Below are positions 17,565-28,505 of a stretch of 64,000 bases of DNA, piece by piece. Position 1 is the stretch's first letter. The number at the start of each line of letters is the position of its first letter. The notes under the pieces were generated by a model, which ran no database searches, was not told the DNA's origin, and saw nothing but the letters and a program-made list of their open reading frames with translations. Both the position numbers and the translations under genes were made by a program. Origin of the DNA: Antribacter soli (GTDB taxonomy: Bacteria; Actinomycetota; Actinomycetes; Actinomycetales; Cellulomonadaceae); contig NZ_JAKGSG010000033.1 of assembly GCF_021568775.1 (NCBI RefSeq), positions 30,242-94,241 on the forward strand, in the 5' to 3' direction.

Positions 17565-17603
17565 TCAGCGCGGCTGGATAAGGAGCGAGCGGATACGACT
17601 CAT
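17565..17603 (-). CDS. Putative leuS leader peptide
   Basis: A 12-codon frame, MSRIRSLLIQPR, starting at the ATG at 17603. It has adjacent Leu codons CTC CTT; CTT is rare in this genome. The end of the frame (CAGCGCGG on plus at 17566-17573) can pair with CCGCGCTG at 17534-17541, and the terminator follows. This is the layout of ribosome-mediated attenuation: stalling at the Leu codons when charged tRNA-Leu is low would alter the downstream fold. No Shine-Dalgarno is seen, so it may be leaderless. Confidence 0.65.
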   Translation of the reverse strand: MSRIRSLLIQPR

Positions 17604-17836
17604 GGCACAACCGTACCGGCGCCCGTGCGACCGAGGCAACGACCTGTGGATGACACGCCGACAGCGGGCGCGCCGCCGACCAGGGCGTGTGAATCGCGGA
17701 GCGAGAGGACGACGGCGGCGAGGACGACTTCGGCGGTAGCATGCGGCTCTCTTGGTGAAGGCTGACCGTTCTCACTGGACCCTGGTGACCGGTACGTTCG
17801 TCTCATCGAAAATCGAGCGCTTGGGTGGGGGATGCC

Positions 17837-18313
17837 GTGCTGGAGGCTCTGGTGACGACAGCTGCCGGGGCTCTGTCCGCCACGGTGGGCGTCCTGGTCG
17901 GCGGCATCGTGGCGCGACGCGCTCAGGACAACCAGTGGCTACGTGATCAACAGCTCGGCGCCTACCAGGATCTGTTCAGCCACTACGCCAAGTTCACGAT
18001 GGAGCTCAGGCAGGCGCACGGAGCGCAACGCGGCTGGGACTACGACTGGGGCGAGTGGAACGCAGCCCTGATGCGAGCGGGTCTGGTCGCCCCCGGCGAC
18101 GTGGCGGCTGAGATCGACGGCTTCGGCCGGGCCATCAACTCCTTCCTGGACCAGGTGGCGCGGAGTCGCGACCCGCGGCTCGATCCGCTGAGCCCCGAGG
18201 CGTTCGAGCAGGCAAGGCAGGCACCGGCTCAGGCGCAGGTGAAGCTGGTCAACGCCATACGACGGTCACTGAGCCGCGATGCTGAAGGACTGCCCTTCGG
18301 GATCGGTGGGTGA
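17837..18313 (+). CDS. Conserved hypothetical protein with one N-terminal membrane helix
   Basis: A 158-residue protein not assigned to a named family. A hydrophobic stretch at residues ~3-26 (ALVTTAAGALSATVGVLVGGIVA) is followed by a helical, charged cytoplasmic domain with WLRDQQLGAYQDLFSHYAKFTMEL and FGRAINSFLDQVARS. Similar short membrane-anchored proteins occur singly in many actinobacteria. The GTG at 17837 is favoured because GGGGGA precedes it; an in-frame GTG also exists at 17825. The 368 bases upstream to leuS hold only the leuS leader and unremarkable sequence. Confidence 0.6.
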   Translation: MLEALVTTAAGALSATVGVLVGGIVARRAQDNQWLRDQQLGAYQDLFSHYAKFTMELRQAHGAQRGWDYDWGEWNAALMRAGLVAPGDVAAEIDGFGRAINSFLDQVARSRDPRLDPLSPEAFEQARQAPAQAQVKLVNAIRRSLSRDAEGLPFGIGG

Positions 18314-18526
18314 CGCGGGTCGAGGAGGCCGCGATCCTCGCCGAGGTGTCCGACGACGGTGACGGCGTGTGGAACTCTGGGGTTACTCGACATCAATGGT
18401 GGGCTGAGGGTCTGTGGAAGACCTCGCACGAGAGGCTGCGGCTGTGGACCGCGGACGGGACGTGGGAGAAGATCCTGAACCACGTGATCGTCAAAGACGA
18501 CTCCGTGGGTCGCGTGGAGTGGACGT
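18310..18526 (+). pseudogene. IS5-type transposase remnant
   Basis: From about 18394 the frame reads GLWKTSHERLRLWTADGTW and EKILNHVIVKDDSVGRVEWT, which is the N-terminal DUF4096-like segment of IS5-family transposases, where it is normally followed by the first catalytic Asp. Here it breaks off at 18526, directly at the 3' end of the VKOR gene, and the catalytic domain is gone. No terminal repeats were found. The upstream part of the frame is not transposase-like. Confidence 0.65.
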
Positions 18527-19192
18527 TCAGGAGAACGAACGGATCAGGTCCCCGCCGACCGACAGCATCAGCCAGCCGACCGCCACGACGTAGCCGATCG
18601 CCAGGATCGTCCACCGGTTGCCGACCACGACGGACCGGAGGCCCGCGGAGGCGGGCAGGTCGCCGGACTGCACCAGGCGCACGATCTGCACCCACAGCAG
18701 CGGCCACATGACCGTCCAGACGATCATGCAGGCGGGGCACAGGGCGACGATCGTGTAGAAGCTCGTGTACATGAGGAAGAACACGAGCGCCTGACCGAGC
18801 ACCGTGCCGCCCAGCAGCGACAGCCAGTACCAGCGCGGCAGGCGGGCTCCGACGAGCAGCACCACGGCGGTGGTCATGACGACGGGGAACGCCGCGAGCC
18901 CGATGTACGGGTTCGGGAAGCCGAGCACCGCACCCTGCGAGGAGCCCATCGCGGCGCCGCACTGGACGAACAGGTTGAGGGTGCAGGACGCGACCCGGTC
19001 CGGCTCGACGAACGCCAGGTACTTCTCGATCGCGAGCCACAGCGACGCCCCGAACCCGATCGTGCCCAGCACGAGCAGCAGCACGGCAAGGGTCCGGCCC
19101 CCGGGGCCCCGTCCGACGGCGGAGCTCGCCCCGGTTGGTTCGCCCGGCTCGGTCTCGGGCCGGGCTGTGGTGCTGCTGTCGGTCACGTGCAT
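18527..19192 (-). CDS. Vitamin K epoxide reductase-family membrane protein
   Basis: A 221-residue protein with about five membrane helices. It has the VKOR pattern: a loop cysteine pair region CTLNLFVQCGAAMGSSQGA (residues ~83-101) and the membrane CPAC redox motif (VALCPACMIVWTVMW, ~160). Bacterial VKOR reoxidises a DsbA-like protein using menaquinone, supporting disulfide formation outside the cell. The ATG at 19192 is chosen; a GTG two codons later is possible. Its stop codon abuts the transposase remnant, so the 3' flank has been rearranged. Confidence 0.9.
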   Translation of the reverse strand: MHVTDSSTTARPETEPGEPTGASSAVGRGPGGRTLAVLLLVLGTIGFGASLWLAIEKYLAFVEPDRVASCTLNLFVQCGAAMGSSQGAVLGFPNPYIGLAAFPVVMTTAVVLLVGARLPRWYWLSLLGGTVLGQALVFFLMYTSFYTIVALCPACMIVWTVMWPLLWVQIVRLVQSGDLPASAGLRSVVVGNRWTILAIGYVVAVGWLMLSVGGDLIRSFS

Positions 19193-19227
19193 ACCGTACC
19201 GCCCTGCACCTGGACGCCCGCTGTACG

Positions 19228-20403
19228 TCACGCCACGGCGTGCACGACCCTCTGCCTGCCCGCGACGAGCACCATGGCCAGGCCGAGGAACGTGACGACG
19301 ACGCCGGCCCAGGTGGGCGCGAGGTAGCCCCATCCGGCGGCGATCACCGCCCCGCCGAGGAAGGCGCCGGCCCCGTTGGCGGCGTTCAGGGCGGAGTGGC
19401 ACAGGGCCGCCCCGAGCGACGGCGCACCGGGCGACAGGTCCATGAGCCGCGTCTGGAACGCCAGGCCGAGCACCTGCGACGTGACGCCGAGCAGGAACAG
19501 CGACGCGAGGGCGGGCACGACCGAGTGCCCGGTGAGACCGAACAGGACGAGCGACACGCCGGTGGCGACGAAGCCGATGACGACGGCCCGCAGCACGCCG
19601 CGGTCGGCGAGCCACCCGCCGACCTGCGTGCCGACCGTCATCCCGACGCCGAACAGCGCCAGCACCCAGGGCACGGAGCCCTCCGTCAGGCCGGTGACGC
19701 GCATCATCGTGGGGGCGACGTAGGAGTAGACGGCGAAGAGCCCGCCGAACCCGACCGCCCCCGCGCCGAACGCGATCCACAGCGGCGGGTTGCGCAGCGT
19801 CGCGAGCTCGGACCGCACGGACGTGCCGCCGCCGCCCGCGCCCTCGGGGACGAGCCGCCACAGGCCGAGCACCGTCAGCGCGCCGAGGACGCCGACCACG
19901 ACGTAGGACACGCGCCAGCCGAGCTCCTGGCCCACGTAGGTCGACAGGGGCACGCCCACCACGTTGGCGATGGTCAGGCCGGTCATCATGGTCGCGACGG
20001 CCCGCCCGCGCAGCCCAGGTCCGACGACGGCGGCCCCGACCGCCGCGCCGACGCCGAAGAACGCGCCGTGCGGGAGCCCCGCCAGGAAGCGTCCGACGAC
20101 GAGCCACTCGACCGCGGGCGCCGCGGCGGAGAGCACGTTGGCCAGGGTGTAGCTGGTCATGAGCAGGGTCAGGAGGGTCTTGCGCGACATCCGCGCGGCC
20201 GAGACGGTCAGCAGCGGCGCGCCCACCACCACACCCAGCGCGTACGCGGTGATCGTGTGCCCCACGACGGGATCGCTCACGCCGAGGTCGGCGCCGATCT
20301 GGGGCAGCAGCCCCATGGCGGCGAACTCCGTGGTGCCGATGGTGAACCCGCCGACGGCGAGCGCCAGGAGTGCGGGCGCAGCGCCCCGCAGAGTCCGGTC
20401 CAT
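19228..20403 (-). CDS. MFS transporter, DHA1 drug-efflux type
   Basis: A 391-residue, twelve-helix transporter. GGFTIGTTEFAAMGLLPQIG at residues ~17-36 is characteristic of the AraJ/Cmx group of DHA1 proton antiporters. Motif A-like SAARMSRKTLL follows helix 2, and ATMMTGLTIANVVGVPLST matches motif C. Likely exports a small hydrophobic compound; the substrate is unknown. It is the same strand as the downstream VKOR gene (35-bp gap) and the upstream regulator. Confidence 0.88.
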   Translation of the reverse strand: MDRTLRGAAPALLALAVGGFTIGTTEFAAMGLLPQIGADLGVSDPVVGHTITAYALGVVVGAPLLTVSAARMSRKTLLTLLMTSYTLANVLSAAAPAVEWLVVGRFLAGLPHGAFFGVGAAVGAAVVGPGLRGRAVATMMTGLTIANVVGVPLSTYVGQELGWRVSYVVVGVLGALTVLGLWRLVPEGAGGGGTSVRSELATLRNPPLWIAFGAGAVGFGGLFAVYSYVAPTMMRVTGLTEGSVPWVLALFGVGMTVGTQVGGWLADRGVLRAVVIGFVATGVSLVLFGLTGHSVVPALASLFLLGVTSQVLGLAFQTRLMDLSPGAPSLGAALCHSALNAANGAGAFLGGAVIAAGWGYLAPTWAGVVVTFLGLAMVLVAGRQRVVHAVA

Positions 20404-20483
20404 GCGTCTCCTGTGTGCGTGTCGAATCGATCTGATCATCGACGTCGACTGCACCGGCGACGAAGGGTGGGACGCGGGAAACC

Positions 20484-21188
20484 CTACCCTGCGGCGCCCA
20501 CCCAGACACGCGAGGCGGCGAGCAGCCCGAGGTCGGCGGTGCGGTCGCCGTCGGGCCGCCCGGACGGGGTCCAGCGCACGGCGAGGGTCCCCGCGTACTC
20601 GCGGCGCGCCGTCACGGCGACGTGCACGTCGAGCTCGAGGCCGAGGCCGCCGAGGTACCGCAGTGCGTCGGGATCGGCGTCGCTGATCCGGACGACCGTC
20701 CCGGACTGGCCGGGCTCCATCGTGGACAGCGGGACGGCGTCGGGCCGCACCACGCTGCCGTCGGGGCCGGGGATGGGGTCGCCGTGGGGGTCCCGGGAGG
20801 GCCGGCCGAGCCGCGCGTCGATCCGCTCGATCAGCAGGTCGGACACGGCGTGCTCCAGCACCTCCGCCTCGTCGTGCACCTCGTCCCAGCCGTAGCCGAG
20901 CTCGACCACGAGGTAGGTCTCGAGGAGCCGGTGCCGCCGCACCATGGCCAGCGCGTGGCGCCGCCCGGCGGGGGTGAGCTCGATCGCCTTGTACGGCGCG
21001 TGGTCGAGCAGGCCCTGGTCGCACAGCCGGCGCACCGTCTCGGAGACGGTGGACACGCCCACCCCCATACGGTCCGCGAGCTGCTTGGTGGTCACCTTCT
21101 CGTCGGACCACTCCTGCGCCGACCACACCGCCTTGAGGTAGTCCTGGGCGACGGTGGTGAGTTCGGCCGGGTCGGTGCGTTCGTCCAC
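20484..21188 (-). CDS. DtxR/MntR-family metal-dependent regulator
   Basis: A 234-residue repressor. Residues ~10-70 form the winged helix (DRMGVGVSTVSETVRRLCDQGL is the recognition region), 75-140 the dimer and metal-binding domain (RHRLLETYLVVELGYGWDEVHDEAEVLEH), and the C-terminus a FeoA/SH3-like domain (MEPGQSGTVVRISDADPDALRYLG). In the EAExxEH segment Glu109 sits where iron-sensing DtxR/IdeR have Cys102. That is the manganese-sensor (MntR) pattern, so Mn(II) sensing is more likely than Fe(II). No metal transporter lies beside it. Confidence 0.88.
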   Translation of the reverse strand: MDERTDPAELTTVAQDYLKAVWSAQEWSDEKVTTKQLADRMGVGVSTVSETVRRLCDQGLLDHAPYKAIELTPAGRRHALAMVRRHRLLETYLVVELGYGWDEVHDEAEVLEHAVSDLLIERIDARLGRPSRDPHGDPIPGPDGSVVRPDAVPLSTMEPGQSGTVVRISDADPDALRYLGGLGLELDVHVAVTARREYAGTLAVRWTPSGRPDGDRTADLGLLAASRVWVGAAG

Positions 21189-21197
21189 GGCACGAGC

Positions 21198-22913
21198 CTA
21201 CGGGGACACGGTGGGCGCCGGTTCCGGCGCCGGCTCGCCGGCCTCGGGCGGCACCTCGCCCGGGTACGGCACCGGGTCCGGGACCGCCTGCCGGTCGCTC
21301 ACGGTGGCCGCACCCGACGGCGTGACGGTGACGAGCTGCCAATCGACGAACCGGCGGGAGGCGAGGTCGAAGCGCAGGAGCGTCATCTCGGCGGTGCCAC
21401 GCAGCGGCCCGACGGTCGGCTGGCCGGTGGCCGCGCCCGCGGTGCTCGCGTTGACGTACCGGACGCCGTACCCGACGGCCTCGGGTCCGGAGCGCTTGTG
21501 CGTGTGCCCCGAGATCTGGAACGGCACGCAGCCGGAGTCGAGGGCGGCGTCGCCGACGGGCGGCGTGTGCACGAGCAGCAGGTCAACCCGCTCCTCTGCG
21601 GTGCCAGGCCCCTCGAAACCGGGGTCGCCCGCCGCCTCGCACGCGGCGTCCGCAAGGCGCTGCGCGGTCTCGGCGGGGGTCTCGGCCCGCGCGGCGGTGG
21701 TGCCGGCGCCGACACGGGTCTCGAGCGGGTCGCGGTCGCCGAGGATGCGCACGCCGGCCACCTCGACCACCTCCCCGTCGAGCACGATCTCGCCGTGCGC
21801 CCTCTCCTGGCCCGACGTGATCAGGGAGTCGTGGTTGCCGTCCGAGACCACCATCGGCACGCCGCCGGGCACTGCGGACGCGAACGAGTCGACGCAGACC
21901 GACTCGACCGCTGTGCCGTTCATCGTGGTGTCGCCGGCGTTGACGACGGCGTCGACGTCGGCCCGCGTGGCGAGCTCGCGGATGAGGGGCGTCATCCCCG
22001 TGTTGCAGTGCAGGTCGCTGACGACGAGCAGCGTCACGAGGTCGGCCTCTGGCGAGGGTGTGGGCGACGGGAACGGCGGCAGCGTCGCCGCGGGCGAGGT
22101 GTCCGGCGTCGGCGATGCGTCCGGACCTGGGGCCGACGGCGGCTCCGCCCGGGCCTCCCACTCGGTCCAGGAGGCGACGAGGCTCTCGCGTGCCCCCGCG
22201 TAGAAGGCCTCGTTCTGCCGGTAGAGGCCGACGAGCTGCCCGCCGTAGGTGTCGATGACGCCGGCGAGGCGCCCCGTGATCCTGGCGCCCTGCAGCGAGG
22301 TGCCGTCGAAGACGGCCGAGGCGGGTACCCCCCGCTGGTCCGGGATCGCTATGCCGCTCGCCGTGGACGAACCCCACACGAGCGCGACGAGCACCACCGA
22401 GGCGGTGATCTCCCAGGTGCGCGGCACCACGACGCGGTTCAGCTCGGTGCGCCGGTCCCGCCCGAGGAGAGCCCGCACGCCGAGGAACGCGCCGGCGACG
22501 ACGACGAGCGCGACGCCGGACCGCACGGCGGCGTCGAGCAGGAGCGCCCGGGCGACGGTACCGACGGTCCGCTCGGGCGACGAGAAGAACTGGAGGTAGG
22601 AGTCGAGGTCGCCGCCGAGGGCGTTGAGAGTCGCCGCCGGCGTGACGGCCGTCAGGTCGGCCGGGATCTCCTTCACGGTGACCGTGACGCCCAGGTTCAG
22701 CGGCAGCGGCGAGTCGACCTCCAACGTGCCGAGCGGCCCGAGGTCGGCGACGACGGCGTCCTCGGCCGTCACCTCGTAGAGCGCCTCGTGCGGGCCGAGG
22801 CTGAGCTCGGCGCGGGCCGTGGTGAGTCCGAACACCACGCAGGCGAGGACGACCGCCACGGAGGCGAGCGCCCATCGGACCCAGCGGGGCGGTACGGGGC
22901 GAGGTCGGCTCAT
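21198..22913 (-). CDS. Membrane-anchored metallophosphoesterase
   Basis: A 571-residue protein. Membrane helices are at ~10-30 and in two stretches around 140-200, followed by a C-terminal calcineurin-like phosphoesterase domain. All metal motifs are visible: VVSDLHCN (DxH), VNAGDT (GD), SDGNHDS (GNHD) and GHTHKR (GHxH). The domain probably faces outside. The substrate is unknown. The ATG at 22913 follows GGGGCACTG; an in-frame ATG at 22949 is less likely. A Pro/Glu/Thr-rich linker and tail are present. Confidence 0.88.
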   Translation of the reverse strand: MSRPRPVPPRWVRWALASVAVVLACVVFGLTTARAELSLGPHEALYEVTAEDAVVADLGPLGTLEVDSPLPLNLGVTVTVKEIPADLTAVTPAATLNALGGDLDSYLQFFSSPERTVGTVARALLLDAAVRSGVALVVVAGAFLGVRALLGRDRRTELNRVVVPRTWEITASVVLVALVWGSSTASGIAIPDQRGVPASAVFDGTSLQGARITGRLAGVIDTYGGQLVGLYRQNEAFYAGARESLVASWTEWEARAEPPSAPGPDASPTPDTSPAATLPPFPSPTPSPEADLVTLLVVSDLHCNTGMTPLIRELATRADVDAVVNAGDTTMNGTAVESVCVDSFASAVPGGVPMVVSDGNHDSLITSGQERAHGEIVLDGEVVEVAGVRILGDRDPLETRVGAGTTAARAETPAETAQRLADAACEAAGDPGFEGPGTAEERVDLLLVHTPPVGDAALDSGCVPFQISGHTHKRSGPEAVGYGVRYVNASTAGAATGQPTVGPLRGTAEMTLLRFDLASRRFVDWQLVTVTPSGAATVSDRQAVPDPVPYPGEVPPEAGEPAPEPAPTVSP

Positions 22914-22988
22914 CAGTGCCCCACCCTTTCCGATCGGCGGTCCGTTCACAACTCGGACCTCCCGGACACGGGAGCGCTGACGAGTACC

Positions 22989-23789
22989 TCAGCCGGTCTT
23001 CTTCGTCTTCGCGCTCTCCACACTGCGACGCAGGGCCTCCATGAGGTCGACGACCTCGGCGCCGCGGCCCTCCTCCTCGCGCTCCCCGAACGTCTCGGCC
23101 GTGTCGATCGCCTCGCCCTTCTCGATCTTGGCCTCGATGAGCTGCTTGAGCTGCACCTGGTACTCGTCCTCGAAGCCCTCGGGGCTGAAGTCCGACTCGA
23201 AGCTCGAGACGAGCTGCGCCGACATCGCGAGCTCCTTGGCGCTGACCTTCGCCGGCTCGTCGAGAGCCGGGAACGCGGCCTCGCGGACCTCGTCCGCCCA
23301 GAGCAGGGTCTGCAGCACCAGCACGTCCTCGCGCACCCGCAGCGCGGCCAGCCGGGTGCGCTGCCGCAGCGCGAACTTCACGACCGCCGTGCGCTCGGTC
23401 TCCTCCAGGGTGCGCCGCAGCAGCACGTACGCCTTCGTGGACCGGGAGTCGGGCTCGAGGTAGTAGGTGCGGTCGAGCATGATCGGGTCGATCTGGTCGC
23501 TCGGCACGAACTCCACGACCTCGATCTCGCGGTCCCGCTCCGCCGGCAGCGCCGCCAGGTCGTCCTTGGTCAGGACGACGGTGCGCTCGCCGTCGTCGTA
23601 GGCGCGGTCGATGTGCTCGTACGACACCTCTTCGCCGTCGACCTCGCAGACGCGCCGGTACCGGATGCGGCCGCCGTCGGCGTCGTGCACCTGGTGCAGG
23701 GGCACGTCGTGGTCCTCGGTGGCGCTGTACAGCTTGACCGGGACGTTGACGAGGCCGAAGGTCACGGCGCCTTTCCAGATCGCCCTCAT
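22989..23789 (-). CDS. ku: Non-homologous end-joining protein Ku
   Basis: A 266-residue bacterial Ku: MRAIWKGAVTFGLVNVPVKLYSATEDHDV is the family N-terminus, then VCEVDGEEVSYEHIDRAY, TYYLEPD and SKAYVLLRRTLEET. The homodimer encircles DNA ends and recruits LigD. The C-terminal tail is short (GRGAEVVDLMEALRRSVESAKTKKTG), with a moderately basic end. ligD lies ~750 bases away on the opposite strand; two small genes separate them. Confidence 0.96.
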   Translation of the reverse strand: MRAIWKGAVTFGLVNVPVKLYSATEDHDVPLHQVHDADGGRIRYRRVCEVDGEEVSYEHIDRAYDDGERTVVLTKDDLAALPAERDREIEVVEFVPSDQIDPIMLDRTYYLEPDSRSTKAYVLLRRTLEETERTAVVKFALRQRTRLAALRVREDVLVLQTLLWADEVREAAFPALDEPAKVSAKELAMSAQLVSSFESDFSPEGFEDEYQVQLKQLIEAKIEKGEAIDTAETFGEREEEGRGAEVVDLMEALRRSVESAKTKKTG

Positions 23790-23845
23790 ACCTCTATGGT
23801 GCGCCCCGCGCCTGCCGCCCGCCAGGTGCGGGCATACTGTCCGCC

Positions 23846-24067
23846 GTGAACATCCCCGTCGGTTGGTCGATCCTGCTGCTCATCACGGCTGTGTGGAACC
23901 TGCTCATCTGGCCGCGGTTCTGGCGCCGGGTCGCGAGCGACCCGCGCGCCCGCGACGAGGCCGGCGGCGTGACGCCGTTCCTGCAGGTGCACGCCGGGCT
24001 CATCGGCGTCTCGCTCGCGCTGGCGGTGGCGGTCGGCGTGCTGGGCGTGCTCGGCCTCGTCGGCTGA
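23846..24067 (+). CDS. SCO4848-like small membrane protein
   Basis: A 73-residue protein with two hydrophobic helices (WSILLLITAVWNLLIWPRFW and VSLALAVAVGVLGVLGLVG) separated by DPRARDEAGGVTPFLQVHAG. This fits the SCO4848 family of actinobacterial membrane proteins of unknown role. It starts with GTG at 23846. Confidence 0.7.
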   Translation: MNIPVGWSILLLITAVWNLLIWPRFWRRVASDPRARDEAGGVTPFLQVHAGLIGVSLALAVAVGVLGVLGLVG

Positions 24068-24131
24068 GCCGGAGGTGCAGCGCAGGGTGAGGGCCGAGGA
24101 ACGAGGCACTCGCCCGAAGCGGAACCGCAGG

Positions 24132-24158
24132 CTCAGCCGATCAACAACATCGGCTGAG
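24132..24158 (-). terminator. Hairpin between convergent small genes
   Basis: CTCAGCCGAT (24132-24141) and ATCGGCTGAG (24149-24158), a perfect 10-bp stem with a 7-nt loop. It lies just after the mycoredoxin stop on its strand and may end transcripts from both sides. Confidence 0.55.
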
Positions 24159-24163
24159 AGCTC

Positions 24164-24439
24164 TCAGAGCCCGCGGGCGTCCAGGTTCGCGGCGAGCTCG
24201 GCGTTCGTCGGCTCGACGAGGTGCTCGCCGTCCGGGAAGACCAGCACCGGGATGTTGGTCCGGCCGCTGATGGCGTGCGCCTCGTCGGCCCGGACCGGGT
24301 CGACCTCCAGGTCGACGTACACGTAGTCGATGCGCCGCACGTCGAGCACAGCCTTCGAGCGACGGCAGTCGCGGCACCAGGCTGCCCCGTACATGGTCAG
24401 ACGTTCGGGCAGGTGGGTGGAGTTGTCGTCCGAAATCAC
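24164..24439 (-). CDS. Mycoredoxin/glutaredoxin-like protein
   Basis: A 91-residue thioredoxin-fold protein. LTMYGAAWCRDCRRSKAVLD carries the redox pair CRDC at residues ~21-24, and RTNIPVLVFPDG holds the cis-proline. YVYVDLEVDP follows the first helix, as in glutaredoxins. In mycothiol-producing actinobacteria such proteins reduce mycothiolated substrates. The GTG at 24439 is chosen. Position between ku and ligD is probably incidental. Confidence 0.82.
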   Translation of the reverse strand: MISDDNSTHLPERLTMYGAAWCRDCRRSKAVLDVRRIDYVYVDLEVDPVRADEAHAISGRTNIPVLVFPDGEHLVEPTNAELAANLDARGL

Positions 24440-24532
24440 CCGCCGGAGCCTAGCGGACACGCGCGTCCGACTTGACACGCGCCCCTGTGACGTCGGTCGC
24501 CGCGGGCGACGCGCGCCGCATCGGGCCACCAT

Positions 24533-27082
<2,550 letters not shown>

Positions 27083-27123
27083 GTCCCCGGCCGGTCGCGT
27101 GACCGCTGTGGCAACCTGGCCGC

Positions 27124-28275
27124 ATGACGCCCTTCTCCCCCGCCGAGCATGCCGACCGCAGGCGCCGGGCGGCCGCGCAGGCCACCGCGGCGGGCCTGGA
27201 CGGTGTGCTCGTCACGCCCGGCCCGGACCTCCTGTACTTCCTCGGGTACACGCCGTCGGCCGTGACGGAGCGCATCACCCTGCTGGCGATCCCGGCCGAC
27301 GGCGACCCGGTCGCCCTGGTCCCGCGGCTCGAGGCGCACGACCTCGAGCTCGGCACGGGTGGAGCGATCGAGGCGGTGCCGTGGTCCGACGGTGAGGACG
27401 AGTACGCGGCCGCGGCCCGGCTCCTGCGGCCCGGGGCCCGGTACGCGATCTCGGACTCGGCGTGGGCGATGCACGTCCTGGGGCTGCAGCGCACCCTGCC
27501 GGGCTCGACCTACGAGGCGTTCACGCGGGCACTGCCGATGCTGCGGGCCGTGAAGACGCCCGAGGAGGTGGGGCGCCTGGCCGCGGCCGGCGCCGCCGCC
27601 GACGCCGCCTTCGACGGGATCCTCGGCGTGCCGTTCGCGGGCCGCCGCGAGCGCGACGTCGCCGCCGACCTGGACCGACTGCTGCGCGAGCACGGCCACG
27701 AGCAGGTCGACTTCACGCTGGTCTGCGCGGGCGAGAACGGCGCCGACCCGCACCACCACGCCGGCGACCGCATGATCCGCCAGGGCGACATGGTGGTCCT
27801 GGACTTCGGCGGGCTGCGCGACGGCTACGGGTCGGACACGACCCGCACGGTGCACGTCGGGACGCTCACGGCCGACGAGCGGGAGGTGCACGACGTCGTG
27901 CGCGCCGCGCAGGAGGCCGGCGTCCGCGCCGTCGTGCCGGGCGCCACCTGTGAGGACGTCGACCGCGCCGCCCGCGCCGTGATCGAGGGCGCCGGGTACG
28001 GCGAGCTCTTCGTGCACCGCACCGGTCACGGCATCGGCCTGACGACACACGAGCCGCCGTACATGGTGGAGGGCGAGGCCCAGGCGATCCAGCCCGGCAT
28101 GTGCTTCTCCGTGGAGCCCGGCATCTACCTGCCCGGCCGGTTCGGCGTCCGGATCGAGGACATCGTGGTCGCCTTTCCGGGCGCGCTCCCGGCACCCGCC
28201 CCGGGTGTCGACCCGGTGCCCGACGCCGCGGCGCGCCTCAACCGCTCGCCGCGCGAGGTCCAGCTGGTCGGGTAG
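27124..28275 (+). CDS. M24-family Xaa-Pro aminopeptidase-like protein
   Basis: A 383-residue pita-bread-fold peptidase. The N-terminal creatinase-like domain spans ~1-135 (LYFLGYTPSAVTERITLLAI). The catalytic domain contains the metal ligands DFGGLRDGYGSDTTRT (two Asp), HRTGHGIGLTTHE (His), VEPGIYLPG (Glu) and GVRIEDIV (Glu). These proteins remove N-terminal residues before proline, usually with Mn or Co. It is a single gene downstream of ligD by 41 bp. Confidence 0.93.
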   Translation: MTPFSPAEHADRRRRAAAQATAAGLDGVLVTPGPDLLYFLGYTPSAVTERITLLAIPADGDPVALVPRLEAHDLELGTGGAIEAVPWSDGEDEYAAAARLLRPGARYAISDSAWAMHVLGLQRTLPGSTYEAFTRALPMLRAVKTPEEVGRLAAAGAAADAAFDGILGVPFAGRRERDVAADLDRLLREHGHEQVDFTLVCAGENGADPHHHAGDRMIRQGDMVVLDFGGLRDGYGSDTTRTVHVGTLTADEREVHDVVRAAQEAGVRAVVPGATCEDVDRAARAVIEGAGYGELFVHRTGHGIGLTTHEPPYMVEGEAQAIQPGMCFSVEPGIYLPGRFGVRIEDIVVAFPGALPAPAPGVDPVPDAAARLNRSPREVQLVG

Positions 28276-28296
28276 TCCCGCGCCGCCCCCCACCTG

Positions 28297-28398
28297 CCCA
28301 CCCGCCCACCCCGCGTGATCGGCAGTTGGTCGGGTGATCGGCAGCCCGGGCTGCCGATCTCGGCACAAACTGCCGATCACGCGGGGTGGGCGGGTGGG
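28297..28398. repeat. Large nested hairpin (31-bp arms plus inner palindrome)
   Basis: Outer arms 28297-28327 and 28368-28398 are perfect 31-bp inverted repeats ending in GCGTGATCGGCAGTT. Between them, 28336-28359 is a perfect 24-bp palindrome centred on CCCGGG and beginning GATCGGCAG. The segment 28311-28359 recurs, inverted, at 29550-29598. It follows the M24 gene, so it may end its transcript, but the size and sequence repetition go beyond a terminator. Confidence 0.9.
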
Positions 28399-28505
28399 GA
28401 AGGCGACCGCGCCGAGTCCGACCACAGCGTCCAGATCCCGGGATCTGTGCACAGTCCGACCCTGCGACGCCCGGCGTGCTGCGTCCAGAACACCACGCTG
28501 TCTGC

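Noticed and set aside
13461..17765. A 1434-codon open frame on the plus strand
   Set aside because: It is antisense to YibE/F and leuS, low-complexity Arg/Gly/Ala-rich, and shows no protein family. High GC leaves many such frames open.
17469..17836. T-box riboswitch upstream of leuS
   Set aside because: No T-box consensus or specifier stem was recognised; the small frame plus terminator explains the region better.
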